Positions 55,072-64,000 of a DNA stretch of 64,000 bases are shown one piece after another. The stretch's first letter is position 1; the number at the start of each line of letters is the position of its first letter. Made by a program: the position numbers and the translations under genes. This DNA comes from Flavobacterium sp. SLB02 (GTDB taxonomy: Bacteria > Bacteroidota > Bacteroidia > Flavobacteriales > Flavobacteriaceae), in assembly GCF_009664855.1 (NCBI RefSeq), contig NZ_CP045928.1, forward strand, positions 1,449,049-1,513,048, in the 5' to 3' direction. Under the pieces are notes generated by a model, which saw nothing but the letters and a program-made list of their open reading frames with translations, did no database searches and was not told the DNA's origin.

Positions 55072-55141
55072 ATACCTATTAATTTTCTCATTCTTACTAA
55101 TGAATTAAAAACAAGTTTATTAACCCAAAAAAAATTAAACA

Positions 55142-57814
55142 ATGAGAAATTTTAAATTACAAAAAAGGTTTTTTACCGCATTGCTTCTGGCATTGCTATG
55201 CAATTTTATGTACGGGCAGGGCCCAATTCCCTTTACGATAAGTAATACGTCAACATTTAATGACAACGAATTGTACGTCGCCATAGTGGGTATTGATTAC
55301 AATACCGGAAATCACGTTTGGGTCAACGCCAAAACGAGTCAGGTTTTGCCTATGAGCGCTTCTTACAATACCGTTACAGGACCTACAATTGGTGGGAATA
55401 CCGGACCGGGACAAAACTCAAAATATGCCAATTGTTTTACCAAATTAAGCGAAATCCCAAACAAGACTTTTACGCTGCCTCAAATTGCAGGTTGCAGGGT
55501 TTTTATTGCCAAAGGACAACAATTGTATTTCTACTTTTTTGGTGCAAACGGAGCTCCTTCGGGATATACCTCGCCAAATCCGTTAAATGCTACTGACCCG
55601 AATCAGGGCATTTTATATGAAATTATCGAATTAACGAACAATCAATATGGTTTCTTTGGAAATCCATCCAGAGTCGATTCGTATAAATACCCAATGGGAT
55701 TAGAATTATTCGGTGCTAATGGATATCAGAAAAGAGTGGGTGAATTAAAAAAACACGCCGATATTGTGGCGGCTTTCAAAGCCAATGTACCATCAGAATT
55801 TCAAGGTTGTGTAAATGATGTAACGGGCGAAATTACGGCGCCATCAAAAACTCCCGCCTTCGCCGATGGAACCGGAGGAACTTCTGTAGGGGCTCAGGCG
55901 AATTATCTAAAATCTTATATTGATGCCATTTGGAACAAATATAAAAATGAAGATTTAATTTTTTATGCAGGTGATGCCGGAGTTTTTAAAGGAAGAGTGA
56001 TTGGAGAACAACTTGAAGTTGTGGGACAATCAGGAGGTTTTGTGGGAAGAACAGGAAGAGTTCAAAGCCGACCTTCGACTCAGGAAGCCCTTGAAGGAAA
56101 AGGCGTTCTGGACAGAAGATTGGTCGACGGAGATCTAGATCTTGTGGTTCAGGCGCAATTAACGGCTGCCATTAACCGTCATGTGGTAAATGTGACGACG
56201 CCAAATCCTGGGCAACAAAACTGGTACGATGCTTCGAAATTCTATCAGGTAAACCCAACGAATCATTATTCTAAATTCTGGCATTTACCGGGAATAAGTG
56301 TTGATAATCTGGCGTACGGATTTGCTTATGATGATGTGGCTGATCAGTCTCCATCGCTTCATACCACACAACCTACTAAAGTGATTGCTACGTTTGGCGG
56401 ATATGCTGGATCAACACCTTTGGTTCCCTCTACAACTGATGTTATTACAGTATATAAAGATTGTAACTATACCGGATTTTCCGGCGGATTGACCATTGGA
56501 GATTATAATCTGGCGCGTTTGAATACTGTAGGGGTTTTAAACGATGATATTTCTTCGCTTAAAGTGGCTCAGGGTTTTCAGGCGATTTTATATCAGGATG
56601 ATAATTTTACAGGAGCTTCAACTGTAATTAATTCTGATAATGCTTGTTTGAATACCACATGGAATGATAAAGTAACTTCGATTAGAATTCTGGCAAACGG
56701 AGCAACTACTTTGAATAATCAGACCTTTTATCTTCAAAACAGAAACAGCAATTTATACATGGACGTCTGGAATGCGAATCTATCCAATGGTGCAGCTATC
56801 AATCAGGGAGCTTTGAATTCAGGTAACAATCAGAAATTTACCTTCACGCATTTAGGCGACGGATTGTACAAAATTATAGCCAATCATAGCGGTCAATCTC
56901 TGGATGTAAATAATTTTAATAAAGCCAATGGTGCCAAAGTAGAGCAATATCCATACAATGCAACAACTAACCAACAGTTTGTATTGGTTGCAACAGGCGA
57001 CGGATTTTACAAAATTGTAGCCAGACATAGCGGCAGAATCGTTGAGGTTGCAGGAGCAAGTACCGCTTCTGGCGCTGTAGTACAACAATGGGACAATAAC
57101 AATCAAACATGCGGACAATGGAAATTGGTTCCGGCAACGACTTCTCAAAGTTCTATTTTAATTCAGGCCGAAGATTATTCTGCCATGAGCGGCATTCAGG
57201 TAGAAGCTACTACCGATACCGCAGGAGGATCAAATGTTGGTTATACAGAAACGGGCGACTGGTTGGCCTATAACAGTATTAATTTTCCAACGACTGGTTC
57301 TTATCTAATCGAATATCGTGTTGCAAGTGCTGTTAACGGGGGTAGATTATCGTCTGATTTAAACGGAGGAACCATTGTCTTAGGCAATGTTGATATTCCA
57401 AACACAGGAGGATGGCAAACCTGGCAAACGGTAGCTCAAACGGTAAATGTAAATGCAGGAACGTACAATTTTGGAATCTATATTCAGAATACGGGACTCA
57501 ATATCAACTGGATTAAAATTACAAAAGTGGGTACGGGATCAACGGCTAAAACGGCTCAGGCTCCACTGGTTGAAGAAGAAGATGTTGAAACAGCTTTGAA
57601 CATATATCCAAGCCCGGTTGAAAACACACTTTACATCACTACAGATGTCAGTGGAGGAAATGTAAGCATTGTAGATTCTCAGACAGGAACTGTATTTTCA
57701 GGACGAAAAGTCAATAATAACAGTTTAGATGTTTCGTATTTACGACGCGGAATTTATTTGATAGTATTTGAAAAAGACGGCCAAAAAACGGTGAAACGTT
57801 TTATCAAAAAATAA
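55142..57814 (+). CDS. GH64 beta-1,3-glucanase with crystallin, ricin-type, CBM6 and T9SS modules
   Basis: A signal peptide ends near MYGQ (~25). Residues ~27-420 match GH64 laminaripentaose-producing glucanases (VAIVGIDYNTGNHVWVNA, YFYFFGANGAP, FYAGDAGVFKG, WHLPGISVDNLAYGFAYDD), whose natural substrates include yeast and fungal beta-1,3-glucan. Then follow a beta/gamma-crystallin-like domain (~433-520), a ricin-type lectin (~523-672), a CBM6 (~672-800) and a T9SS type A sorting domain (~818-890). The C-terminal ~460 residues are closely similar to those of the metalloprotease at 59764. The 890 residues make it a large, surface-acting exoenzyme. Confidence 0.92.
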   Translation: MRNFKLQKRFFTALLLALLCNFMYGQGPIPFTISNTSTFNDNELYVAIVGIDYNTGNHVWVNAKTSQVLPMSASYNTVTGPTIGGNTGPGQNSKYANCFTKLSEIPNKTFTLPQIAGCRVFIAKGQQLYFYFFGANGAPSGYTSPNPLNATDPNQGILYEIIELTNNQYGFFGNPSRVDSYKYPMGLELFGANGYQKRVGELKKHADIVAAFKANVPSEFQGCVNDVTGEITAPSKTPAFADGTGGTSVGAQANYLKSYIDAIWNKYKNEDLIFYAGDAGVFKGRVIGEQLEVVGQSGGFVGRTGRVQSRPSTQEALEGKGVLDRRLVDGDLDLVVQAQLTAAINRHVVNVTTPNPGQQNWYDASKFYQVNPTNHYSKFWHLPGISVDNLAYGFAYDDVADQSPSLHTTQPTKVIATFGGYAGSTPLVPSTTDVITVYKDCNYTGFSGGLTIGDYNLARLNTVGVLNDDISSLKVAQGFQAILYQDDNFTGASTVINSDNACLNTTWNDKVTSIRILANGATTLNNQTFYLQNRNSNLYMDVWNANLSNGAAINQGALNSGNNQKFTFTHLGDGLYKIIANHSGQSLDVNNFNKANGAKVEQYPYNATTNQQFVLVATGDGFYKIVARHSGRIVEVAGASTASGAVVQQWDNNNQTCGQWKLVPATTSQSSILIQAEDYSAMSGIQVEATTDTAGGSNVGYTETGDWLAYNSINFPTTGSYLIEYRVASAVNGGRLSSDLNGGTIVLGNVDIPNTGGWQTWQTVAQTVNVNAGTYNFGIYIQNTGLNINWIKITKVGTGSTAKTAQAPLVEEEDVETALNIYPSPVENTLYITTDVSGGNVSIVDSQTGTVFSGRKVNNNSLDVSYLRRGIYLIVFEKDGQKTVKRFIKK

Positions 57815-57825
57815 TTTAATGAAGT

Positions 57826-57962
57826 AAAAGACTCAAGATGATAAATTCCAAATTCTAACTATGACTTTACTTCTCGAAGCCTGGTAAATAGGAAATACGA
57901 AGTTTGAAAAAACTAGATTTTGGAACTTAAAACAAATTGGAATTTATTATTTCGAGTCTTTT
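57826..57962. repeat. Long inverted repeat between GH64 and GH18
   Basis: Two 29-bp arms (57826-57854 and 57934-57962) are inverted with about five mismatches; both carry AAAAGACTC and TAAATTCCAA. A T-run (C-T7) follows the second arm, so the transcript may form a terminator-like stem. Confidence 0.6.
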
Positions 57963-58010
57963 CTTTTTTTCAATTAATTACCATTTTTATTAACCTTTAA
58001 ACAAAAACCT

Positions 58011-59633
58011 ATGAAAAACAATTACAAAAGAATGCCACTAAAATGGATCCTTATTTTAGTATTGGGAGTTTTCAATTTGTCTATGGCCCAGAAGAAAGTT
58101 ATCGCTTATATCCCCAATTGGGTAGACCTGAATGCCTTTTCGAGCAGCGTTCAGTACAGTAAACTGACCCATATTAATATTGCTTTCGAAAATCCTGATG
58201 CCAATGGATATCTGTCTTTTAATTCAGGAAGTAACACCATAATTAATGCAGCACATGCACAAAACGTAAAAGTTTTTGTTTCTCTTGGAGGAGGATCAGT
58301 TTCTGAAGGAGGTGCCATTCGTGATAACTATTTCAATTTGATTAAAGCTGCCAACAGAACAGCTTTTATCCAAAAAATTTATGACTATGTTGTGGCTCAC
58401 AATTTTGATGGTGTCGATATGGATTTAGAAGGTCCGGCCATTAATAGCGATTATGGAGGATTTGTCATAGCACTTGCGGCAAAATTGCATGCTAATGGAA
58501 AGCTAATTTCGGCAGCGCTCTCAGAAGGATATGGTGGTGCAAATGTACCTGCATCTACTTTTGCAGCTTTTGACTGGATTAATATCATGGCGTATGATGC
58601 AACAGGACCTTGGCAACCGGGAAACCCTGGACAACATTCTCCCTATAGTATGGCCGTAAACCAATTTAATTACTGGACAGGAAGAGGTTTACCGGCAAGC
58701 AAAGCCATTATTGGACTTCCATTTTATGGGTATGGTTTTGGAGCTTCTGCCAATCAGGGAATCTCTTATGCTAATATTGTAGCGCAATATCCGGGAGCAG
58801 AAAATCTGGATCAGGTAGGGAACACGATTTATTATAACGGTATTCCAACCATTAAAGCCAAAACAACATTCGCGATTCAGAATGCGGGCGGAGTTATGAT
58901 TTGGGAATTGTCTCAGGATGCGACTGGTGCTAAATCATTATTGACAGCCGTAAATCAGGTTATTACAGGGAGTAATCCTCCAGGAACAGGAACTTTAATA
59001 CAAGCAGAAAGCTATTCTTCAATGAGCGGTATTCAGACAGAAGCCACTACAGATGCGGGCGGAGGCCTTAATGTTGGTTACGCAGATACAGGCGACTGGA
59101 TGGCATATTCGAATGTTAATTTCCCAACTTCAGGAAATTATGTAATCGAATATAGAGTGGCAAGTGCCATAACCGGTGCCAGAATATCATCTGATTTAAA
59201 TGCAGGTACAATCCAGTTAGGTAATGTAAATATTCCTAATACAGGAGGATGGCAAAACTGGCAAACGGTATCTCAAACGGTCAATGTAAATGCCGGAACG
59301 TACAATTTCGGGATATTTATACAAAGTTCTGGTGTCAATATCAATTGGTTGAGAATCACCAAATCAGCTTCAGCTTTAGCAGCAAAATCTGCATCTTCAG
59401 AAGAGTTTGTCGCTTTAAATGTATATCCAACTTCTGTTGATAGTACACTTTCTATTACTCAGGATGTAAGCAATGCCAATGTGAGTATTATCGATTCTCA
59501 AACCGGCGCTGTTGTTTCAGGGTCAAAAGTAAATAACAATAGTATAGATGTTTCTCTTTTAAAATCAGGTATTTATTTGATTGTTTTTGAAAAAGAAGGC
59601 ACACAAACCGTAAGACGTTTCATTAAAAAATAG
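58011..59633 (+). CDS. GH18 chitinase with CBM6 and T9SS sorting domain
   Basis: A signal peptide ends near SMAQ (~26). The GH18 barrel (~28-320) has the D-x-x-D-x-D-x-E motif D133-G-V-D136-M-D138-L-E140, with E140 the catalytic acid, plus SLGGGS (~95) and a late VMIWELSQD. A CBM6 (~330-455) and a T9SS type A domain (~470-540, VYPTSVDSTLSI) follow. Chitin is the expected substrate, though some GH18 enzymes act on peptidoglycan or N-glycans. It lies between GH64 and the metalloprotease; chitin with beta-1,3-glucan is the main wall material of fungi. The CBM6 is near-identical to those of its neighbours. Confidence 0.92.
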   Translation: MKNNYKRMPLKWILILVLGVFNLSMAQKKVIAYIPNWVDLNAFSSSVQYSKLTHINIAFENPDANGYLSFNSGSNTIINAAHAQNVKVFVSLGGGSVSEGGAIRDNYFNLIKAANRTAFIQKIYDYVVAHNFDGVDMDLEGPAINSDYGGFVIALAAKLHANGKLISAALSEGYGGANVPASTFAAFDWINIMAYDATGPWQPGNPGQHSPYSMAVNQFNYWTGRGLPASKAIIGLPFYGYGFGASANQGISYANIVAQYPGAENLDQVGNTIYYNGIPTIKAKTTFAIQNAGGVMIWELSQDATGAKSLLTAVNQVITGSNPPGTGTLIQAESYSSMSGIQTEATTDAGGGLNVGYADTGDWMAYSNVNFPTSGNYVIEYRVASAITGARISSDLNAGTIQLGNVNIPNTGGWQNWQTVSQTVNVNAGTYNFGIFIQSSGVNINWLRITKSASALAAKSASSEEFVALNVYPTSVDSTLSITQDVSNANVSIIDSQTGAVVSGSKVNNNSIDVSLLKSGIYLIVFEKEGTQTVRRFIKK

Positions 59634-59639
59634 TTTTAA

Positions 59640-59713
59640 GCGCAAGGTTGGCAAAGAAAATACGCAAAGTTCGAAAAGCCTATACTTAGCGAACCTTGCG
59701 TATAACCTTGCGC
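59640..59713. repeat. Palindromic repeat GCGCAAGGTT...AACCTTGCGC
   Basis: Perfect 10-bp inverted arms (59640-59649 and 59704-59713) with inner TACGCAAAG/CTTGCG units, between GH18 and the metalloprotease. It belongs to the TTTGCG-rich spacer repeats. Confidence 0.6.
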
Positions 59714-59763
59714 TTTGCGGTTAATATTTTAGCAAATTGTAACCTCAAATCCCCAAATTTTAT

Positions 59764-62640
59764 ATGAAAAACAATTACAAATTTCGATTAAGCCTACTCT
59801 TGTTTATCGCGTTTGGAAGTTTTGCAATTGCACAGACTTCGTTAGGTTCGAGCAAAACTTTTATGAATAAACTAAAGAAAGAATTGGTCAGTTCTGCAAC
59901 TTCAAAGAGTACCGAAAAAACAGTTTTACTTCAAATAGACAACTCAAAAAACTTTAATGGAAAAATAAATTATAAAGAATCAAATATTTCAAGTGAATTT
60001 TTGATTGGAGAAATCAGCAATGTTGCAGAATCTTCTTTTTATATCAAAGTGAGGGACAAATCGCTGGAAGGTCATATTATTTTAAAGAAGACAAAAGAAG
60101 CCTACAAATATTATTCAGATGCTCAGGGAAATGCTTTTGTTTCGAAAGTTGATATCAATACTTTGCTTTGTATTGATTATAAAAATGTTCCTGAAAACAC
60201 GAATAGAACAACCAGTAAAGTAGCCGTTGCAATTGCTCCGGCGTTACTGAATTTGCAAAGTTTGCCAGGCGCAGCAGGTTGTATATTATTAGATTTCGAC
60301 GGTTATAATATGCCGGCAGGAAATCTTTGGAATAACGGAAAAGCCATAAATGCCTTACCATCAGGAATGAGTGATGCAGATGTACAACAACATTGGGAAG
60401 TAGTATCTGAAGATTACAGACCATTTAATCTGAATGTTACAACGAGTGAAGCCGTTTATAATTTGTATCCAAGAAACAGAAGAATGCGTGTGGTGGTAAC
60501 TCCAACCAATACTGCAGCCCCGGGGGCGGGAGGCGTTGCATATATTGGTTCCTTCAATTGGGACAATGATGTACCTTGTTGGGTATTTATTACTTCGGGT
60601 AAATCTGGTGGAGATGCCTCTGCGCATGAAGTAGGACATACTTTTGATCTGGGTCATGACGGACGAACCAATCCTGCAGAAGACTATTTCGTAGGAATAA
60701 ATAATACTTCATGGGCTCCTATTATGGGAGCGGGTTATTACAGACCAGTTGTACAATGGAGTAAAGGCGAATATGATTTTGCCAATAACAAACAGGATGA
60801 TGTAGCGAGTATTGCTGGCTCTAAATTTGGGGTAGGCTACAGAGGCGATGATTACGGAAATACCACAGCTTCGGCAGCTACTTTAGATTATAACGCAAGT
60901 GGAGCTATTAATCAAAAAAGCGGTATCATTTCAAGTGAAGCCGATTATGATTTCTTCTCATTTACAACTGGTGGAGGAAATGTTTCGATCAACGCTAATA
61001 CGGTTGGAAGAGACGGAAATCTTCATCTTTTAATTCGTTTGTATAATTCGGCAGGAGCCGAAATGGGAACCTATTGGAACTCTGATCCTTTTGCTTTAAA
61101 TGCTTCTATGAATGTCAATTTACCAGCGGGTAAATACTTTATTGATGTTGATGGTACAGGAGCAGGAAATGCAGGTTATGGCGGTTATTCGGCTTATGGT
61201 TCTATCGGAAGTTATTCCATTACAGGAACAATTCCCCCGGGAGGAAATATAAGTGCGTCGACAGATGTGATTACCGTTTATAAAGATTGTAATTATACTG
61301 GATTTTCAGGCGGTTTAACCATTGGAGATTATAATATGGCACGTTTGAATTCATTGGGTGTTTTAAATGATGATATTTCTTCGCTTAAAATCACGCAGGG
61401 ATTTCAGGCAATTTTGTATCAGGATGATAATTTCACAGGAGCCTCCACGGTAATCAATTCTGATAATTCTTGTTTGAATGCGGCCTGGAATGATAAAGTA
61501 ACTTCTATTAGAATTCTTGCCAACGGAGTTACCACTTTAGGAAATCAAACTTTCTTTTTACAAAATAGAAACAGTGGCTTGAATATGGATGTTTGGAGTG
61601 AGAGTTTATCCAACGGAGCAAATATTGCGCAGGGAACACCAAATTCTGGAAACAATCAAAAATATACCTTCACACATTTAGGTGACGGATTGTATAAAAT
61701 CATCGCCAATCATAGCGGACAATCTCTTGATGTAAATGGTTTTAATAAAGCTAATGGAGCCAATGTAGAGCAATATCCATATAACGGAACCACCAATCAA
61801 CAGTTTGTTTTAGTTGCCACTGGTGATGGATTTTATAAAATAATTGCCAGACATAGTGGGCGCGTTGTTGAGGTTGCGGGAGCAAGTACTGCAAATGGTG
61901 CCAATGTACAGCAATGGGACAATAACAATCAGACTTGCGCAGAATGGAGATTAATTGCAACAACAGCATCACAAAGTTCGACTTTAATTCAGGCTGAAGA
62001 TTATGCTGCAATGAGCGGAATTCAAACTGAAACGACCACAGATTCAGGCGGAGGTTTAAACGTTGCTTATACAGATACCGGAGATTGGCTGGCGTATAAC
62101 AATATCAATTTCCCAACTAGTGGTTCTTATTTAATAGAATACAGAATTGCAAGTGCTGTATCAGGCGCCAGAATATCATCTGATTTAAACGCAGGAACGA
62201 CTATTTTAGGTAATGTTGATATTCCAAATACAGCAGGATGGCAAAACTGGCAAACCGTTACGCAAACGGTAAAGGTAAATGCCGGAACTTATAATTTTGG
62301 AATCTACATTCAGGTTAGTGCTGTAAATATCAACTGGATCAAAATTACCAGAATTGTTGCTGAGGGCATAATTGCTGAATCTTCATCGATTCTTACGGAA
62401 GAAAAAGAAGATACCATTGCATTAAATGTATATCCAAATCCGGTAGCCAATACGCTTTTCTTTACAAGAGATGTAACAGGAGCAACCGTTTCAATTGTTG
62501 ACTCTCAAAACGGAATTTTGGTTAAGACCCAGCAAATCCAGGATAATAATATCGATGTTTCAGGTTTAAACAGAGGTGTTTATTTGATTGTTTTTCAGAA
62601 AGAGGGTCAACAAATCGTGAGGCGTTTTTTAAAGAAATAA
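59764..62640 (+). CDS. Secreted metzincin metalloprotease with glycan-binding modules and T9SS domain
   Basis: A signal peptide ends near AIAQ (~24); residues ~25-165 look like a propeptide. The zinc motif H288-E289-V-G-H292-T-F-D-L-G-H298-D299 plus a Met-turn (M321 in PIMG) define a metzincin. A pre-peptidase-C-like domain (~375-490), a beta/gamma-crystallin domain (~500-588), a ricin-type lectin (~596-738), a CBM6 (~741-868) and a T9SS sorting domain (~884-958) follow. The glycan-binding block is almost the same as in the GH64 protein. It probably attacks glycoproteins of a fungal or yeast cell wall that the modules bind. Confidence 0.9.
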   Translation: MKNNYKFRLSLLLFIAFGSFAIAQTSLGSSKTFMNKLKKELVSSATSKSTEKTVLLQIDNSKNFNGKINYKESNISSEFLIGEISNVAESSFYIKVRDKSLEGHIILKKTKEAYKYYSDAQGNAFVSKVDINTLLCIDYKNVPENTNRTTSKVAVAIAPALLNLQSLPGAAGCILLDFDGYNMPAGNLWNNGKAINALPSGMSDADVQQHWEVVSEDYRPFNLNVTTSEAVYNLYPRNRRMRVVVTPTNTAAPGAGGVAYIGSFNWDNDVPCWVFITSGKSGGDASAHEVGHTFDLGHDGRTNPAEDYFVGINNTSWAPIMGAGYYRPVVQWSKGEYDFANNKQDDVASIAGSKFGVGYRGDDYGNTTASAATLDYNASGAINQKSGIISSEADYDFFSFTTGGGNVSINANTVGRDGNLHLLIRLYNSAGAEMGTYWNSDPFALNASMNVNLPAGKYFIDVDGTGAGNAGYGGYSAYGSIGSYSITGTIPPGGNISASTDVITVYKDCNYTGFSGGLTIGDYNMARLNSLGVLNDDISSLKITQGFQAILYQDDNFTGASTVINSDNSCLNAAWNDKVTSIRILANGVTTLGNQTFFLQNRNSGLNMDVWSESLSNGANIAQGTPNSGNNQKYTFTHLGDGLYKIIANHSGQSLDVNGFNKANGANVEQYPYNGTTNQQFVLVATGDGFYKIIARHSGRVVEVAGASTANGANVQQWDNNNQTCAEWRLIATTASQSSTLIQAEDYAAMSGIQTETTTDSGGGLNVAYTDTGDWLAYNNINFPTSGSYLIEYRIASAVSGARISSDLNAGTTILGNVDIPNTAGWQNWQTVTQTVKVNAGTYNFGIYIQVSAVNINWIKITRIVAEGIIAESSSILTEEKEDTIALNVYPNPVANTLFFTRDVTGATVSIVDSQNGILVKTQQIQDNNIDVSGLNRGVYLIVFQKEGQQIVRRFLKK

Positions 62641-62701
62641 TATTGTTAGTTATGTTTATTTGAACCTTTGTCAAACTTGTAGACTTTGAGAAAGGTTAAT
62701 A

Positions 62702-62733
62702 CAATCTTGTCAGAAATGGCAAGATTGTTTTTT
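62702..62733 (+). terminator. Terminator after the metalloprotease gene
   Basis: Stem CAATCTTGTC (62702-62711) with GGCAAGATTG (62718-62727), one G-T wobble, 6-nt loop, six T residues. Confidence 0.8.
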
Positions 62734-63106
62734 ATACAGGTTCCCATTTCCCATTTTCCTTCGCAATATCAATAAGTTTTTGTCCGTGTTCGGTCATTAA
62801 ACCCTGCTCAATCATTCTTTGGGCACGATCTCTGTTAGGTTGGCTCCATTTACTTTTCTTTGGATTTCTGGGCGTGAAGGTGAGATAAAAACTTTCGACA
62901 TCTCGTTTTTTACACAAACTATCAATCCATCCAAAACATAAAGCTTCTTCGGTTGCTTCAACAAGATTAATGCTTTCTACTTTGCTTTTTTTATGATATA
63001 AAATCAACCAGACAGATTTCTCTGTTTGATTATTTTCTTGTAACCAATCTCGCCATTCTTTTCTGGTCTTGGCATAAATGGCTTGTTTTTCATCTTTTGT
63101 TTCCAT
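62732..63106 (-). CDS. YdeI/OmpD-associated family protein
   Basis: The 124 residues match the N-terminal YdeI fold (TRKEWRDWLQENN, SVWLILYHKKSKVESINLVEATEEALCFGW) with IDSLCKKRD and TPRNPKKSKWSQPNRDRAQRMIEQGLMTEHG. These proteins are often annotated as bacteriocin-protection proteins, without solid biochemistry. No signal peptide. It converges on the metalloprotease, whose terminator lies at its 3' end. Confidence 0.88.
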   Translation of the reverse strand: METKDEKQAIYAKTRKEWRDWLQENNQTEKSVWLILYHKKSKVESINLVEATEEALCFGWIDSLCKKRDVESFYLTFTPRNPKKSKWSQPNRDRAQRMIEQGLMTEHGQKLIDIAKENGKWEPV

Positions 63107-63444
63107 GATTGATCTGAATTGAAAATGATTATAAATTTAATAAAAAAAAATAACCACAAGGCACACAGGGTTTTACGCCAAGTTCGCAAGGGTTATTTTT
63201 TAATCGAGTAAGGTCGAAAAGAAAATAAAAACTTTGCGCCTTCGCGACTTTGCCAGCAATTACTAGCCAGCTTCAAAAAAAACTTTGCGAACTTGGCGTA
63301 TATCTTAGCCCACCTCGCGCTTAAATCAACATCACGGCAAAGCACTAATAATTATCATTCCGTAACAATACGATAAAGGTATTTCGAGTTTTAATTCCTA
63401 AAATTGCAAATCTTTTTATAACCTCATTTGCAAAAGCCTAACCC
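63107..63444. repeat. Repeat-rich spacer with perfect 15-bp inverted arms
   Basis: ACGCCAAGTTCGCAA (63175-63189) and TTGCGAACTTGGCGT (63285-63299) are exact reverse complements, with GCGACTTTGCC-type units between them. The rest is AT-rich; no promoter was recognised for the divergent genes. Confidence 0.6.
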
Positions 63445-64000
63445 ATGATTTTAAAATTTACTACCTACTATAAAAATTACCTTGCTTTTCTGTTCTTTAT
63501 TTTATTAAATACCACAATTTCAGCACAAAAAACAAAGAATCTGGAAGGCGTTCAGGTTGCTTTTTTATCCGATGTTCATTTACAGGATCTGTACGGAACA
63601 TTTTCTGATAATGATTATAAAGGCATTCTGAATACGAAAAACGGAAAATATACGTTAATGAGAACAATGGCGTCTCAGCTGCATTCGACCCGAATTTTCA
63701 ATGAAAATTATTTTGCTTTTATAGCCGCTTTAGAAGATATTGCAAAAAGAAAGATAAAATATGTGGCACTTCCGGGAGATTACACAGATGACGGTCAGCC
63801 AATTCACGTAAGAGGCTTAGAGAAAATTTTAGATCAGTACAGAAAAAAATACAATATAGAGTTCTTCATTACTACTGGAAATCACGATCCTGTTGGACCT
63901 TTTGCACAGGAATCCGGCAAAGAAGATTTTTTAGGTAGAGAAGGAAAAAGCCAACCCATTTATAGCAAAGAAGGCCTGTATAAGCCAAACTTAACGATCG
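63445..64000 (+). CDS. Metallophosphoesterase (calcineurin-like), N-terminal part (cut by window end)
   Basis: ATG 63445 opens a frame that runs to the window end. A signal-type N-terminus (to TISAQ, ~30) is followed by metal-binding motifs SDVHLQD (~44), PGDYTDDG (~111) and TTGNHDP (~146), matching the D-x-H, GD and GNHD signatures of calcineurin-like phosphoesterases. 185 codons are visible and the C-terminal His motifs lie outside. Secreted members of this fold cleave phosphoesters such as nucleotides or lipids; the substrate is not predictable. Confidence 0.88.
   Translation, partial: MILKFTTYYKNYLAFLFFILLNTTISAQKTKNLEGVQVAFLSDVHLQDLYGTFSDNDYKGILNTKNGKYTLMRTMASQLHSTRIFNENYFAFIAALEDIAKRKIKYVALPGDYTDDGQPIHVRGLEKILDQYRKKYNIEFFITTGNHDPVGPFAQESGKEDFLGREGKSQPIYSKEGLYKPNLTI

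Overview
The window reads as a chromosomal segment of a soil- or water-type Flavobacterium, or a close relative in the Bacteroidota. The supporting signs are low GC, Bacteroidota-type promoters (TTTG-N~20-TAnnTTTG), a SusC/SusD pair, hybrid two-component regulators, three-Y-motif sensors, and C-terminal type IX secretion (T9SS) sorting domains. I see no tRNA, rRNA, CRISPR array, prophage or insertion sequence. Nearly all the content is secreted carbohydrate metabolism.

Region 1 (1-9583, + strand) is a pectin/arabinogalactan-type set: GH30 (cut by the window edge), GH2, GH27, GH51 and a tandem GH43. Region 2 (9650-13104) holds small genes: a two-helix membrane protein, a possible 29-residue membrane peptide, an XRE regulator, a DUF1508 protein, a DUF1349 lipoprotein and a LuxR-type regulator. 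Region 3 (13206-20274) is a complete periplasmic molybdenum hydroxylase locus: XdhC and MocA maturation factors, a cysteine desulfurase, and a PaoABC-like enzyme. A DUF2911 gene follows.

Region 4 (21098-43678) is a large polysaccharide utilisation locus, all on the - strand except its LacI-type regulator. In transcription order it encodes YhcH-like cupin, KDPG aldolase, an SDR, mannonate dehydratase, a secreted beta-helix protein, a hybrid two-component system, SusC, SusD, GH88, GH2, a lyase-like jelly-roll protein and a second GH2. Extracellular or periplasmic depolymerisation to unsaturated uronides (candidate lyases, GH88), glycosidase trimming (GH2) and the cytosolic mannonate-KDG-KDPG route together point to a D-glucuronate-containing glycan that is not identified here. 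A DUF4861-like secreted protein lies just beyond it.

Region 5 (45239-62640, + strand) has an orphan small protein, a HAD phosphatase and a lipoprotein. These are followed by a membrane-anchored three-Y/LuxR regulator and four large T9SS cargo proteins: GH16, GH64, GH18 and a metzincin protease. The last three share C-terminal modules (CBM6 and sorting domain in all; beta/gamma-crystallin plus ricin-type lectin in GH64 and the protease). This looks like a fungal or yeast cell-wall-lytic cassette. The window ends with a YdeI-family gene and a truncated metallophosphoesterase.

Intergenic DNA is rich in imperfect palindromic dispersed repeats. These include a 153-bp element with 27-bp terminal inverted repeats and an apparent 4-bp target duplication. 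The most unusual points are the fungal-wall cassette, the glucuronate locus with two unassigned secreted proteins, and a LacI-family gene whose helix-turn-helix is intact but has no ATG, GTG or TTG start.
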